A DNA stretch of 64,000 bases from Nansenia antarctica (Eukaryota > Chordata > Actinopteri > Argentiniformes > Microstomatidae), in contig OZ022345.1 of assembly GCA_963989245.1 (NCBI GenBank), positions 27,725,098 through 27,789,097 of the forward strand, read 5' to 3'. Positions 28,370-39,000 of this stretch are shown one piece after another (positions within the stretch are counted from its first letter, which is position 1; every line of letters starts with the position of its first letter). Position numbers and translations under genes: made by a program. The notes beneath the pieces were generated by a model, which searched no databases, had not been told where the DNA came from, and saw only the letters and a program-made list of their open reading frames with translations.

Positions 28370-30944
28370 GTGAACAGCAGTCTACAGCTGAAGCCAAAGT
28401 CAACTGTCTTCACACAAAATGAAAACGCAGGTAACTTAGACAGAAAGAGGGTTGTGTGATTCACTTTGATTGTGATTAATGGATGAAAACTGTAACAGGT
28501 TACACAGCAATTTGTACGTTGCGTAATCAAGAAACGTGGCGGTCATATTACGGTAGGGGGATCAGACCAAATTACTACTAATAATAATAATAATAATAAT
28601 AGGGCAATTGTTGCCTGGTAATGTTTGAATTCACATTCAATGGATCTCATGTCAATCAGGTGACAACGTAGAGGAGGCCAGTTTGAGGGCTAATACTCCG
28701 CCAGCAAACAAAAAGCCAATCACCGTTGTCCTCACTGACTCCGAGGAAGACTCTGAGCCGGAGGAAGCAATGGGGGGGAAAGATCCGTGAGTTGACATGT
28801 CTGATTCATGTTCTTGTTAGTGTTGTTGTTCTCCTTTTTCACTTGCATGGTGCAGAATGAGGCAGTAGCGGTAGCCTCTCTCTCTTTCTCTCTCTCTTTC
28901 TCAGGGTAGACATCCGCTCCCCATCTCCATCCCCACCGCCAGGCAGCCCCTGTGTGAAAGTATCCGAACGGACCAACAGAAAGATTTTGTGAGTCGAGCG
29001 GTAACACAGCATCCTACTGTCGTTCAGCTGTTAAGGTTTTTGAAAACTCAAATTGTCACTCACTCACTCGACCCCGCTGGCCTCTCCGTTGCACCCATCT
29101 GTCGCTCACTTTTCTCACTCTTTTCTCTTTCTCTCTGTCCCTTCCGTCTTCTTCTTCTTCTTCTCCGACAGAGAGATCAACCGAAAGTTAATCCGGCCGC
29201 CCTCCCCGCCGAACGACTACGACGACGACGACATCATGGTGCCCCCCCTGCCTGTGATGACAGTCCCTTGACGTCCCGCGAGATCCCACTCAAGTTCCGG
29301 TGCCGGACCAAAATCTACAAGATCCCGGTGCTCTCGGTGAGGACAGGAGACGAGACCTTCCAGGATGTGGTCGTGTGTTCATGTTTGAGCGTCTAGCCGC
29401 CAGTAGAACCTCGGTGTAGGCTCCGTTTGTCCCGGGTTAGTTTTAGGCCCAATCCCATTTCGTATTTTTACCTCCTACCCTACTCTTCTTTTCAGAGCGC
29501 CCCTCGCGTTTCGACTTGCCCCTCGGAGTTACAAGGGGTAGTGGTTGAAATCTTCCCCAATGAAATGGGGAACAACGCTTCAAGACCCTGATACGTCATC
29601 AGTAGTGTCCTAGAAAAGCATGGACGCTCGCGATACTTAGAAGTTTCACGCCATCAATCGGAAGAAGTCATCAAATAAAAAAGAACAATGCTTTATTACC
29701 AGGCCAGTTCATGACAGAATAGCAAAGCTCTGTAGGTGTCTATGTTGCTAATTGTGCTTCAATTAATTATTTCCCTCATTTCGATTGCAGGCAGACAGAT
29801 TCAGAGCTCAAATGCAACTCGAGGCATTCAGTGTCCTAGTGAACCTTACCCCCAGTGAAGTTGAAAATGCTTTGAATTAGTTGGGATTGTACCATCTGGG
29901 ACATGCATTGAGCAACACTGTCAAGGAGACACAGGACTTAAGTGTTTCAGCTAAATGTAGTTATGAAATGAGATCAGGGCAACATGCTTAACTTGCACTG
30001 GCGACAATGATGTGTTTTTTCTGTGTGGTTGTTGCTTTATTAAGAATCAGGAGACTTTCCTGTGTGACACAATGATTCTTCCAGGTATTCCAAACAGCTT
30101 TTGTGTAGTTTATACATCTACCCTGTGTTTTAATGATGCAACAGAGAAATGCAATGAAATCTGTACTACAGGAAGTCTGCACTGCAGAATGAGAATATTT
30201 CCCAGAGAAACTTGGTTTGCAAACAACTTAAACTTGCTTTAAAAAAACTAAACATACTATAAAAGTACAATACAAATGCAAGAGAATAGTTCAAATCAGA
30301 CCATTTGAAAACAACAATCATATAAGTACACTACAACACACCACATCATTCGTACGGTACTACGGTTGAAAGTGTCATAAGACATGCCAGGGCGTTTTAG
30401 GATCGTCTGTGCAGTGCTCTGGAGCCCTACTAACACGAGGCTTTGGTCCGCAGACGGCGCCCTTGAGCAAGGCAGTGGAGCAGCTGTCCGTCAAGCTCAA
30501 AGTCCCGCCTTTGCGCATCCTGCTGCTGAGGAGAGATGTGGAGCTTCCTGCCCAGTCCACAGCCAATGAGCTGGGACTTGGCATCGCTGACATCATAGGT
30601 GAGATGGACAGGACGACACCGATAGGCTGTTGGTACAGGTCAAGGCTTTCCTCCACGAATGGAAATAAGTAAAACTGCCCTTAGATCAGTGTGTTAATCC
30701 TACCCGGCTGCTCAAACTTCTATTGAAAATGACTTTTTTGTCTTTTGTCTGTGTGATGCCATGTTTAGGTTTCTGTTTGTCTAAATTGTCCACCTTCCCT
30801 CCCCCTCTTTCACTTTCTGTCTGGTCAGATTGCATTGTCAAAGCAGCGGATGACAGACAGGAGCCAGAGGAAAGACCTGGCATGATCACACTGCGACTGC
30901 AGGGCAAGGAGAAAGGCTCGGCGCAGGAATACTCTCTATGCAAG
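28370..30944 (+). CDS. nfatc2ip: NFATC2-interacting protein (NIP45-like), partial, six exons
   Basis: Exons read as 28370-28430, 28660-28786, 28905-28988, 29172-29336, 30454-30598 and 30829-30944, all with AG acceptors and GT donors. Codon phases join except for one frameshift at 29242-29248. The first exons are low-complexity and acidic (TDSEEDSEPEE). The fourth carries the start of SUMO-like domain 1 (REIPLKFRCR), the fifth its core (RILLLRRDVEL, then LGIADII), and the sixth DCIVK plus the start of SUMO-like domain 2 (LRLQGKEKG). The order and motifs match the C-terminal half of vertebrate NFATC2IP, a tandem SUMO-like-domain nuclear protein that interacts with NFAT and the SUMO machinery. 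The 5' exon(s), expected beyond the satellite, and the last exon(s) encoding the rest of the second domain were not found here. Confidence 0.88.
28571..28602. repeat. (AAT/ACT)n microsatellite in an nfatc2ip intron
   Basis: A short trinucleotide run lies between the first and second exons seen here. It has no further features. Confidence 0.85.
29242..29248 (+). other. nfatc2ip: C7 run causing a one-base frameshift in the nfatc2ip exon
   Basis: Upstream of the run the gene frame reads NDYDDDDIMVP and then meets TGA at 29269-29271. The conserved downstream frame (SREIPLKFRCR) is shifted by one base. A run of eight C instead of seven would keep the frame, and it would also give the exon the length (166 nt) needed to join the next exon in phase 0. 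A sequencing or assembly error in the homopolymer is the simplest explanation. A real frameshift allele or pseudogene is possible. Confidence 0.8.
29446..29650. mobile_element. Fragment of a GGCCCAATCCCA-ended Harbinger-type MITE
   Basis: TTA is followed by GGCCCAATCCCATTTC, the same terminus as the complete element at 39934-40998 and the start at 59113. Inside, a CCTACCCT...CCCCTCGGAG...AAGGGGTAG pattern resembles the family's terminal region. I did not find the matching right end, so the end given is approximate. It lies in the 1.1-kb nfatc2ip intron 29337-30453. The rest of that intron holds only a weak exon-like ORF at 29791-29880. Confidence 0.45.
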
Positions 30945-31677
30945 GTTAGCGTTAATAATATCTACTGTGCACTCCACTCCACTCCCCTCAGATATGCAAG
31001 GGTACGTTTTCAGGGGCCTTTTGAATAGGGGCATGTTTTTCATTTGAAATGCAGTGTTGCGTGAAATGAGTTATTTGCCCTGACCTCGTAAGAAACGGGT
31101 ATAGATCTGAAAGGATGGGACGGCTGTTTGGTAGCTCTTTCGCTACATAGCGTATACCCAGGGATTAAAGTTTTCTGTCGTGCCGTATTTCCGAAGTTGC
31201 GACGGATTTTACCTGGTATAATATGATTTGTAGAGGCATACAATCTATTTTGAAGTCGGTATTAGGTATATAAATTATATACAGTGTTTCCTCTATATGC
31301 ATTGATTTGTGGCGGGCCGCCAATTAACCTTGTCTCGGTTTGTGTTCGCACTGCAATCAAGACTTAGGTCATGTCCTCACATGAAAGTCCGAATCGAGAC
31401 CCGGAGCAAGTGGATGACTTCGCAACATTGTTGCATACATTATTTTTCTGATTTGCGTTCTCACAGCCCTTCATGTAAACGAAGTAACATACGCAACCGA
31501 AGCAACAGACGTGGTAGTTGGTAGTTGGTCCGAGAAATGTAGAATTGCCCGTTGTCCCGCTCTTATCCAGATCAACACGCGTGCGCTGTTGTTTTCCTAT
31601 GGACTGCCTCGGGCAGCGTTCTCACCAAAAGCGAAGCAAAGTGATGGATGCGTCGTTTGTAACCGAAGTGAAACCAC
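30945..31677. other. Non-coding stretch downstream of the last nfatc2ip exon seen
   Basis: This begins with the donor GTTAGC at 30945. I found no exon and no complete repeat. A CAGTGTTTCC motif at about 31284 resembles an hAT terminus, but I could not pair it with a right end. Confidence 0.6.
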
Positions 31678-32784
31678 CAGTGGTGTGCCGTCAGGGCCAG
31701 CAAGGCCTTCTCTGCTGGCCTAAACATCATCAGAATATACATTTTATTTTAATATATTTTTTCCACAAATATGTATTAATGATTCCCCATAGTCTATTCT
31801 CTTCATTTCATAGCTTTCCTCTTGGTTGCGCTGCTTCCAGTCTCCGATTGAGATTTGGAGGGCTGGCCTTTATGTTAGAGCTTTTATCCAATCAAAATGT
31901 GTTGCTAGGGGGCTCCAAAATCTGCCTGCCTGCACGTTAAACGGTGCCGCCAATTCGACCTGTAACTTAACGTTGGAACGAGAAAACCTGTGGCGTTCCT
32001 AGTAAACCTACGTAGATGCGAGCAAAAGCAACAACGGCGCCTGCTGTAAGGCTCAATGATGTCAGCACCCAGCACGTCTTTTGATTGGATACGCACTATT
32101 GTTACGCACTATTGATACGCACTATTGATATTCACTATTGAGATGCGTATATGCCGTTAGATGTGAAACTTTTGAAAGTGCGCAGGGAAACGGAGCATCA
32201 CAACGAAAGCTTTCGTTGACTGATCGATAATACTGATCGATTGTGTCCTGTTTTTGGGTAAACAATAACTTTCATTTAGGGGACACGATGAAAGCACCGA
32301 GTCCACAAACAGAGGAAAGAGCTTCTTTCTTTTCTGGCTGAAAACAACCCAGATTTACATTACCACCTGTCCACAAACAAAGTGTTTACTGGGACGTCAG
32401 GCAAAATACAAAACGACCTGATTTTTGCTATTGCTTAAGTGATGGGAGAAGAGATCAAAATGGAGATTAAAAAGGCACCCTTTGTCGCTATTATGGTGGA
32501 CGAGACGACAGACGTGGGTAATGTAGCGATCTTAAAGATGTTAGTTTAACACTCTTTATTGTAAATGCGGATTTATTGATTAAAAATGCTTCGGAAATAT
32601 TAATATAACTCTGTTGTACTTGTCTGACTATGTTAAGGTGATGCAACGCCCGGTTATACTGTGTTTCTGTCTAGTTTCTAGAGCCATGGCGTCATAACGA
32701 TGGTATTAAGAGGTAGAATAATTCAGGTAGGAATGTGTCGGACATCACTGAAGGCCTAGGTGTGAAATGCACCGCCCGCCACTG
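31678..32784 (+). mobile_element. hAT transposon, non-autonomous, with 8-bp TSD
   Basis: The element starts CAGTGGTGTGCCGTCAGGGCC and ends CGCCCGCCACTG, giving short terminal inverted repeats beginning CAGTGG. It is flanked on both sides by GAAACCAC (31670-31677 and 32785-32792), a perfect 8-bp target duplication as expected for hAT. At 1,107 bp it is too short for a full transposase, but it retains a coding remnant at 32319-32534. Confidence 0.88.
32319..32534 (+). pseudogene. hAT transposase fragment
   Basis: Reading from 32319 gives 72 codons including FLAENNPDL, FTGTSGKIQNDL, then an in-frame TAA, then VMGEEI and PFVAIMVDETTDV. The last motif, MVDETTDV, carries a catalytic Asp region typical of the ZBED-like/hAT transposases found in fish. 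The first (DNA-binding) part and the C-terminal dimerisation domain are missing, and the TAA breaks the frame, so it is inactive. Confidence 0.8.
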
Positions 32785-32792
32785 GAAACCAC

Positions 32793-33615
32793 CCTTTTCA
32801 AGCGGAGCATCCGAGGGGTGTTTGCTGCGGGAGCGACTTCGAATGCGCGTTCTCACCACTCCAAACGAAACAGAGCAAAGCGAACTTTATCCTAAACTCC
32901 GTTTCAAGTGAAGCAAATGTGTCACAATATGATGTAACCAGACACCTCTCGGAAAAGAGAAATACGTCAAATTCGTCTTCAAAGTATTTCTGACATAAAA
33001 CTCAGATTTTCGTTTTTTTAGCTAACATTCAACTCGAAGATGTGAAGTACCCACTCGTTATTTTTCCGAACAGTTTTACGTTCATTAAATAAGTGTAATC
33101 TAGCAACAAAATAGGCTTGTTTGTCATGCTCGTAGCTCAAATAACACGAGGATCACACTTGGGTGTGATTGGCTGTTGAGCTCTCGGGGGAGGGACAAAG
33201 GAAGCCGTGTTTGTTTTGAGAATGTGTTCTGCTTAGAATGAACACTGTTTAGAATGAACACTGTTTAGAATGAACACTGTTTAGCTCATCAATTGTTCAG
33301 TAATGACTGAAGGCACAAAGAAAGTCCCCAAGAAATGAAACTTTACTAGGACAACATACGGATTTCACGGGATCAACATACCACATGTAAGTAGCCTACA
33401 GTCCTTTGTTTGTGTTGGGCTAGCCGCGTTAGCTAGCGAACATTAGCTAGTACGTTCTGTGTCGTCGTATTGCCTTTTAAAGACTTTCTAAAACAATCGC
33501 ATACATACCCAGCCATCACCTTGTCTTGAGATGTCTTAAGATGTCTTAATTAACCAAAATAAGACATTTTGTCTGTCAAGATGTCTTAAGTCGTCTTAAG
33601 ACCTAACCTGAAGAC
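32793..33615. other. Non-coding stretch without recognised gene
   Basis: I see no ORF or known repeat except a 16-bp tandem repeat at 33234-33284 and several copies of AGATGTCTTAAG at 33527-33600. Confidence 0.5.
33234..33284. repeat. 16-bp tandem repeat, three copies
   Basis: TAGAATGAACACTGTT is repeated three times, head to tail, with no visible divergence. Confidence 0.9.
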
Positions 33616-33655
33616 ATGAATGAATGAATGGTCTTTATTGTCATTGCTATAGTAA
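33616..33655 (-). mobile_element. L2-type LINE 3' tail remnant
   Basis: (GAAT)n followed by GGTCTTTATTGTCATTGCTA matches the 3' ends of the L2 copies at 54399 and 56604. Only the tail is present, as in a heavily 5'-truncated LINE insertion. It lies just outside the left end of the Harbinger-type element. Confidence 0.7.
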
Positions 33656-33927
33656 TATATACATTGCTATAGACACTGAGGGCCCTATTATGCACTTCAT
33701 AAGTCTTAAGCAATAAGACGAGGCGGTAGATCTAAACTTAAGACGTGGAGGCGTGGTCAAGGCCACTTTGCTATTATGCGTGTGGTAGTGGGCGCCTAAA
33801 ACCCGGCGCTAAGCAAAGAAATTAGTCATGGGTGTGTTTTGGGCGTCTTCTCAATCAACCCAATCAGCGTGCCAGGTGCCATTCCCTTTAAGAACCGGCT
33901 GCGTTGAGTCATTAGCGCTATGCTATT

Positions 33928-34170
33928 ATGGAAGTCCTAAGAAGGAGGTCAGCGCGCTTCTCTGCAGAAGAAAGTAACAAGCTTGTGCATGAGGTCAAGG
34001 CTCGTCAGTTCGCAATCTTATCTCGAGCTTACTCGTTTTCTGTGCAAGGGAACCTTATACTCAAATTCGTTAAAGGAAAGAACAGGTCAGCTGGTTTAAG
34101 TTCAACTGCAGACAGGGAGACGGAAGGGAGACAGTCACCTGGCAACATGGAACAACCTTGTGTGATATAG
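33928..34170 (+). CDS. Remnant Myb/SANT-like Harbinger accessory protein
   Basis: This 80-residue ORF opens with [19 protein letters not shown] and continues [12 protein letters not shown]. That resembles the first helices of the NAIF1-like Myb/SANT domain encoded by Harbinger transposons, which helps the transposase bind its target. The remaining helices and the usual C-terminal part are missing, and the tail after about residue 45 is not recognisable. It lies inside a 1.1-kb element, so it is probably a non-functional leftover. The family call is inferred from motif resemblance only. Confidence 0.4.
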   Translation: MEVLRRRSARFSAEESNKLVHEVKARQFAILSRAYSFSVQGNLILKFVKGKNRSAGLSSTADRETEGRQSPGNMEQPCVI

Positions 34171-34672
34171 TATTCAGAATAAACACAGCAATCATTATTT
34201 TCTGAATAAACACGGCAATACCTCCGCTTGTGAGTATTACAGAGGGGTCGCTGGAAGACTGCAGGAATGACAGATGTTGATGTCATTATATTACGCACGG
34301 CATGCTCGTACTGTATGTGTACAGTATGCGGAGGCAACATACTGTACAGCGCTGGCCTCTCCCTTCTGAAATAAAGCATTTATACTGTGACCGTAATTGA
34401 CGTCTTGCCGTGGAGCCACGTGCGTGTTCATGTGTGCCCACATGCATGCGCAAACCGCGGAGGCGCGCTCGTGTTTCAAAACGTGCATGAAGTCTAAACT
34501 TAAGAACTTTTCAAACCACTTCTTAGCGATAGGAGCAAAGTCAGATCGCATAATAGCAGGGGCGCCTAGTGCACTTCATTAACATATGAACACTCCCACA
34601 ATGAGCAATATATGCACGGGAGTTTTACGTCTTATGTGTGGGCGCCTATCGACACCTGCATAATAGCAGTAG

Positions 34673-35014
34673 TGTAACAGAGTTGGGAATGTATGTTTAG
34701 CTGTGGTGAATGTAGATGAGTTTCGCCGTGCTTTGAGCAGCCCTGGTTGTTGTTGGAGCCCCCCTTTGGAGTTTGGGTGTACTGCAGGTCTGCACGTTCG
34801 TTTGTCCTTCTCTTGTTGCCGTACTTGCGGTGGTGCGTCAGAAAATGGCCGCCAGCTTAATGGGTATGTGCGCATGTAAAACGCTCCTCGTGTTTTGTTG
34901 TTTGTATGGAGAATCTTGTAATGTAGGGTGAAAATGTTGGTGTAGTACTGTGCTGTTTGTTTTTACATGTATTGTGATGTATTGTGATGATGTGAAACAG
35001 AACATTTATTGTAT
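34673..35014 (+). repeat. 5' LTR of element A, left part
   Basis: This matches 47883-48224 of the 3' LTR. It is interrupted after GTAT (35011-35014) by element B. The terminal dinucleotide is TG. Confidence 0.95.
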
Positions 35015-35249
35015 TGTAGTGACTACATTATGGGTTCATGTTCTCCTCTTACTGTTGGTTGTGTAGTGGGAGGGAACCAGTTCTGGCACTAGGGGCAGAG
35101 GGGAGGATTATTAACGTTGCAACTTCCTGTTTAGACACAAGAGTTTTGGTGATCGATTTCCTGGTCCTGTACGGAGAGTACAAGTGTTATTTTGATTAAA
35201 CAGTTATCATTACGTTGCCTACGTCTTTCCTTTTTCCTCCGGCACTACA
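35015..35249 (+). repeat. 5' LTR of element B
   Basis: 235 bp, TG...CA ends, same sequence as 39312-39546. It ends in TTTCCTCCGGCACTACA. Confidence 0.95.
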
Positions 35250-35250
35250 C

Positions 35251-35268
35251 TGGTGACCCTGACGTGGA
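35251..35268 (+). promoter_or_regulatory. Primer-binding-like site of element B
   Basis: TGGTGACCCTGACGTGG follows the 5' LTR after one base. This is the position and TGG start expected of a tRNA 3'-end complement. I have not matched it to a particular tRNA. Confidence 0.65.
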
Positions 35269-35325
35269 TTTTTGTTAACGTAATTGTGTACAAAAACCAG
35301 CGAGCGAACATTACAATCCTGCGAA

Positions 35326-36078
35326 ATGTCCGGGCGAGGAAGACGTTCAAACCAGCGGCAGCCATCACCATCCCCTGTCAGGGTAACGCGTGGTGCGCAC
35401 ACTCCCACTCTCAAGCTACCAGAGTTCTGGGACTCAACGCCTGCTGCATGGTTTGCTATTGTAGAGGCACATTTTAACAAAAGTGACATCGATGACGACG
35501 ACGACCGGTACAACCATGCTGTGGCAATGTTGGGCAGCTCCACCGCAGCTCGAGTGGTAGGTTTTTTGTCTGCTCCCCCGACGACGAACAAATATGAGCG
35601 CCTCAAGGCCCTGCTTCTAGAGACATTTGAACTGTCCACTGCGGAGAGGGTGCGTCGCCTATTTGCCATGTCGGACTTGGGTGACGAGAGGCCTTCTGCG
35701 CGCATGGAGAGGATGCTAAACCTGCTCGGTACAGAAGACCCCATGATCCTCTTCACAGAGCTGTTCATGCGCACATTGCCAGCTCAAGTTAGGATGGCGC
35801 TGGCCAACACCGCCATCATGGAGCCCCGCGCCCTGGCCAGGGAGGCGGACCGGTTCGTCTTGGCCATGCCTCAACGGGCCCCCGACCTGCTCGCTCCCGC
35901 GGCCGCCCCGCCACCCGACCGTCGCAGGAGAGCGAAGGATGACGCCAGACCTTCTGGCCAGCAGGGTAACGCTGCGGGCCATTGTTTCTACCACGCCACT
36001 TTTGGCGCCAAGGCCAAACGGTGCCGCTCACCCTGCACCTTCGGACCGACGGGAAACGGCGGGGCCGGCACTCAGTAG
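35326..36078 (+). CDS. gag: Gag of element B
   Basis: This ORF has 250 residues if started at the ATG in GCGAAATGTCC (MSGRGRRS); an in-frame ATG at 35284 lies 42 bases upstream in the leader. Residues 25-140 contain LKLPEFW, FAIVEAHF and YERLKALLLETFELS, the capsid-like region of compact gypsy elements. Near the end, CFYHATFGAKAKRCRSPC forms a C-X2-H-X9-C-X3-C zinc-binding motif. The protein would form the particle that packages the element's RNA. It overlaps pol by 97 bp in a different frame, so a -1 frameshift would give a Gag-Pol fusion. Confidence 0.9.
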   Translation: MSGRGRRSNQRQPSPSPVRVTRGAHTPTLKLPEFWDSTPAAWFAIVEAHFNKSDIDDDDDRYNHAVAMLGSSTAARVVGFLSAPPTTNKYERLKALLLETFELSTAERVRRLFAMSDLGDERPSARMERMLNLLGTEDPMILFTELFMRTLPAQVRMALANTAIMEPRALAREADRFVLAMPQRAPDLLAPAAAPPPDRRRRAKDDARPSGQQGNAAGHCFYHATFGAKAKRCRSPCTFGPTGNGGAGTQ

Positions 36079-39000
36079 TGGCCCTGAGCGCTGGCGTCAC
36101 CAACAGGCTGCTCTTCATACAAGACACCGCCTCTGGTCGCAGTTTCCTTTGTGACACAGGTGCCCAGTGGAGCATCATTCCGGCAGAGAGATCGGATGTG
36201 GCGAAGGAGGAGCGTGGTCCGCAGTTGGCAGGCGCGGACGGCACACCTATCTGCTCTTATGGCACTAGGGCGGTGGACGTGTGCTTCGGAGGGCAATGTT
36301 TTTCGTGGGATTTTGTCATAGCGGCTGTCACATTTCCCCTCCTTGGTGCGGATTTTCTGTGCGCCCACAACCTGTTGGTGGACGTGGGGAACAGGCGCCT
36401 GGTCAACTCACAGACTTTCGCTTCCTTCGCCTGTACGCAGGGGGAGGCGGTCTACAGCGGGTGGTCCAATACGCTCGCCGAAAGTGACCAGTACCTTCGG
36501 CTGCTCGCCGAATTCCCCGACCTTACCAAGCCCACCTTCTCCGCGCCCACGGTGAAACACGGAGTGGAGCACCACATCGAGACCGAGGGGCCTCCCCTCC
36601 ACGCCAGGGCCAGGCGCCTCAACCCGGAGAAGCTGGCCATCGCCAGGGCGGAGTTTGCGCATATGGAGCAGGTGGGCATCGTTCGGCGCTCGAGCAGCCC
36701 CTGGGCGTCTCCCCTGCACATCGTCCCTAAGTCAGACGGCGGGTGGCGCCCATGTGGGGACTACCGCCGCCTCAACGACGCGTCCAAGCCTGACCGCTAC
36801 CCGGTCCCACATGTCCAGGACTTTTCAGCGAACCTGGCAGGCAAACGCTTCTTCTCCAAAGTGGACCTGGTACGGGGGTACCATCAGGTGCCGGTGCACC
36901 CCGAGGACGTCCCTAAGACGGCCGTAATCACGCCATTTGGACTCTTCGAGTTTCTGCGGATGCCGTTCGGCCTGAAGAACGCGGCGCAGACCTTCCAACG
37001 CCTCATGCACTCGGTGCTCCGGGACCTACCATTCCTCTTCGTCTACTTGGATGACATCCTCGTCGCAAGCACCACGGAGGAGGAGCACCTGTCCCACCTC
37101 CGGGCCCTTTTCACACGGCTCAGCCAACATGGGCTGATTGTCAATCCGGCGAAGTGTGAGTTCGGACGGAACACCATCGACTTTCTCGGGCACCGGGTCT
37201 CCGCAGAGGGGGTGACCCCCCTCCCCTCGAAGGTGGAAGCTGTCGCTGCTTTCCCGCGCCCCAGCACAATCAGCGAGCTCAAGGGGTTCATCGGGATGGT
37301 AACCTTCTACTATCGCTTCCTCCACCACATCGCTCACATCCTGCGGCCTCTGTACGATGCCCAGAAGGGCAAGACTCTGAAGCAGCCGGTGGACTGGACG
37401 GCGGAGCGTGTCAAAGCCTTTCAGGACACCAAGGCGGCCCTGGCCCGCGCTGCCATGTTGGCCCACCCCTCGCCCTCGGCACCCACTGCTCTCACCACGG
37501 ACGCCTCTGACTTTGCTGTGGGAGCGGTGTACGAACAGTGGGTTGGGGACGCCTGGCAGCCTCTTGCATTCTTCAGCCGCCAGCTGTCTCCCAGAGAGCA
37601 AAGGTACAGCACATTCGACAGGGAGCTCCTCGGGCTGTGGCTTGCTGTCAGACACTTCCGTTTTTTACTGGAGGGCCGCGAGTTTACGGCCTACGTGGAC
37701 CACAAGCCACTCACGCACGCCATGTCCAAGGTGGCGGAGCCGTGGTCCGACCGCCAACAGCGCCAGCTCGCCTACATATCCGAGTTCACCACAGACATCC
37801 AGCACGTTGCTGGGAAGTCCAACCAGGTCGCGGATTGTCTCTCCAGGGCGGTGGTTGGTGCGGTCCAACTGGGTTTGGACTACGCGCGCATGGCTGCAGA
37901 CCAGGCCGCCGACCCCGCCGTCCAGGCTCTCAAGTTGTCGGACACAGGACTGCGCCTAGAAGAGGTGGTTTTCGGTGACGCAGGGGCCACGCTCCTGTGC
38001 GACGTCTCCATGGGTCAGCCACGACCGGTGGTCCCCGCCAACTGGAGGCGCCCCGCCTTCGAGGCGATACACGGCTTGTCTCACCCTGGTAGGAAACCGT
38101 CCTCACGGCTGGTGTCAGAGAAATTCGTCTGGCATGGGCTCAAGAGGGATGTGAGGGCCTGGGTAGACACGTGCATCGCCTGCCAGCGCGCCAAGGTGCA
38201 TCGACACGTCAAGGCCCCCCTGGAGCAGTTCTCTGTGCCTGAGCGGAGGTTCGATCATGTAAACGTGGACCTGGTAGGGCCGCTGCCCCCCTCGCACGGA
38301 TACACCTATCTCTTTACCATGGTGGACAGGACGACTCGCTGGCCGGAGGCAGTTCCGCTCTCCTCAACGACAGCCCCCGACCTGGCCCGGGCGTTCATCG
38401 CGGTGTGGGTCTCCCGCTACGGCACCCCTGCTGATCTCTCCTCTGACCGTGGCTCACAGTTTACTTCAGAGCTGTGGGCAGCGGTGGCGGAGAATCTGGG
38501 GGTCAAGCTCCACCGCACAACCGCCTATCACCCGCAGGCGAACGGGCTCTGTGAGCGTTTCCATCGATCCATGAAGGCCGCCCTTCGAGCCAGCCTCACG
38601 GACAGCGACTGGCTTGACAAGCTGCCGTGGGTCATGCTGGGGCTCAGGACAGCGCCTAAGGAGGACCTCCAGTCGTCGTCCGCTGAGCTGGTGTTTGGAC
38701 AGCCGCTGCGGGTCCCCGGTGACTTCATTCCCAAGTCAACGGAGCCCTGGTCCGCCGCCGCTCAGCGCGCCTCCCTGCTGGACAGCGCCAGGACCTTCGT
38801 CCCGGTCCCGACTACGCAGCATGGTGTCCCTACTTCGAGGGTGCCCCCGGAGCTGCACTCAGCGAGGTTCGTTTTCATTCGTCATGATGGCCACAGGACT
38901 CCACTACGTCCTCCTTATGACGGGCCTTTCCGTGTCATCGAGGCCGGAGCCAAGAACTTCATGGTTGACATGGGGGGTAGGCCTGAGTGTGTGTCCGTTG

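Noticed and set aside
28732..29007. Minus-strand ORF over nfatc2ip exons
   Set aside because: It is antisense to exons with consistent splice sites and known protein similarity.
31284..31677. CAGTGTTTCC at 31284 as a start of an hAT element around the 31678 element
   Set aside because: I could not find an inverted partner or an 8-bp duplication on the right side.
34579..34875. Antisense ORF seen in both LTRs of element A (also 47834-48085)
   Set aside because: It is present twice only because the LTRs are copies. It has no family motif and lies opposite the promoter region.
36408..36721. Several antisense and shifted ORFs across both gypsy pol genes
   Set aside because: They are shadows of GC-rich, well-conserved pol coding sequence.
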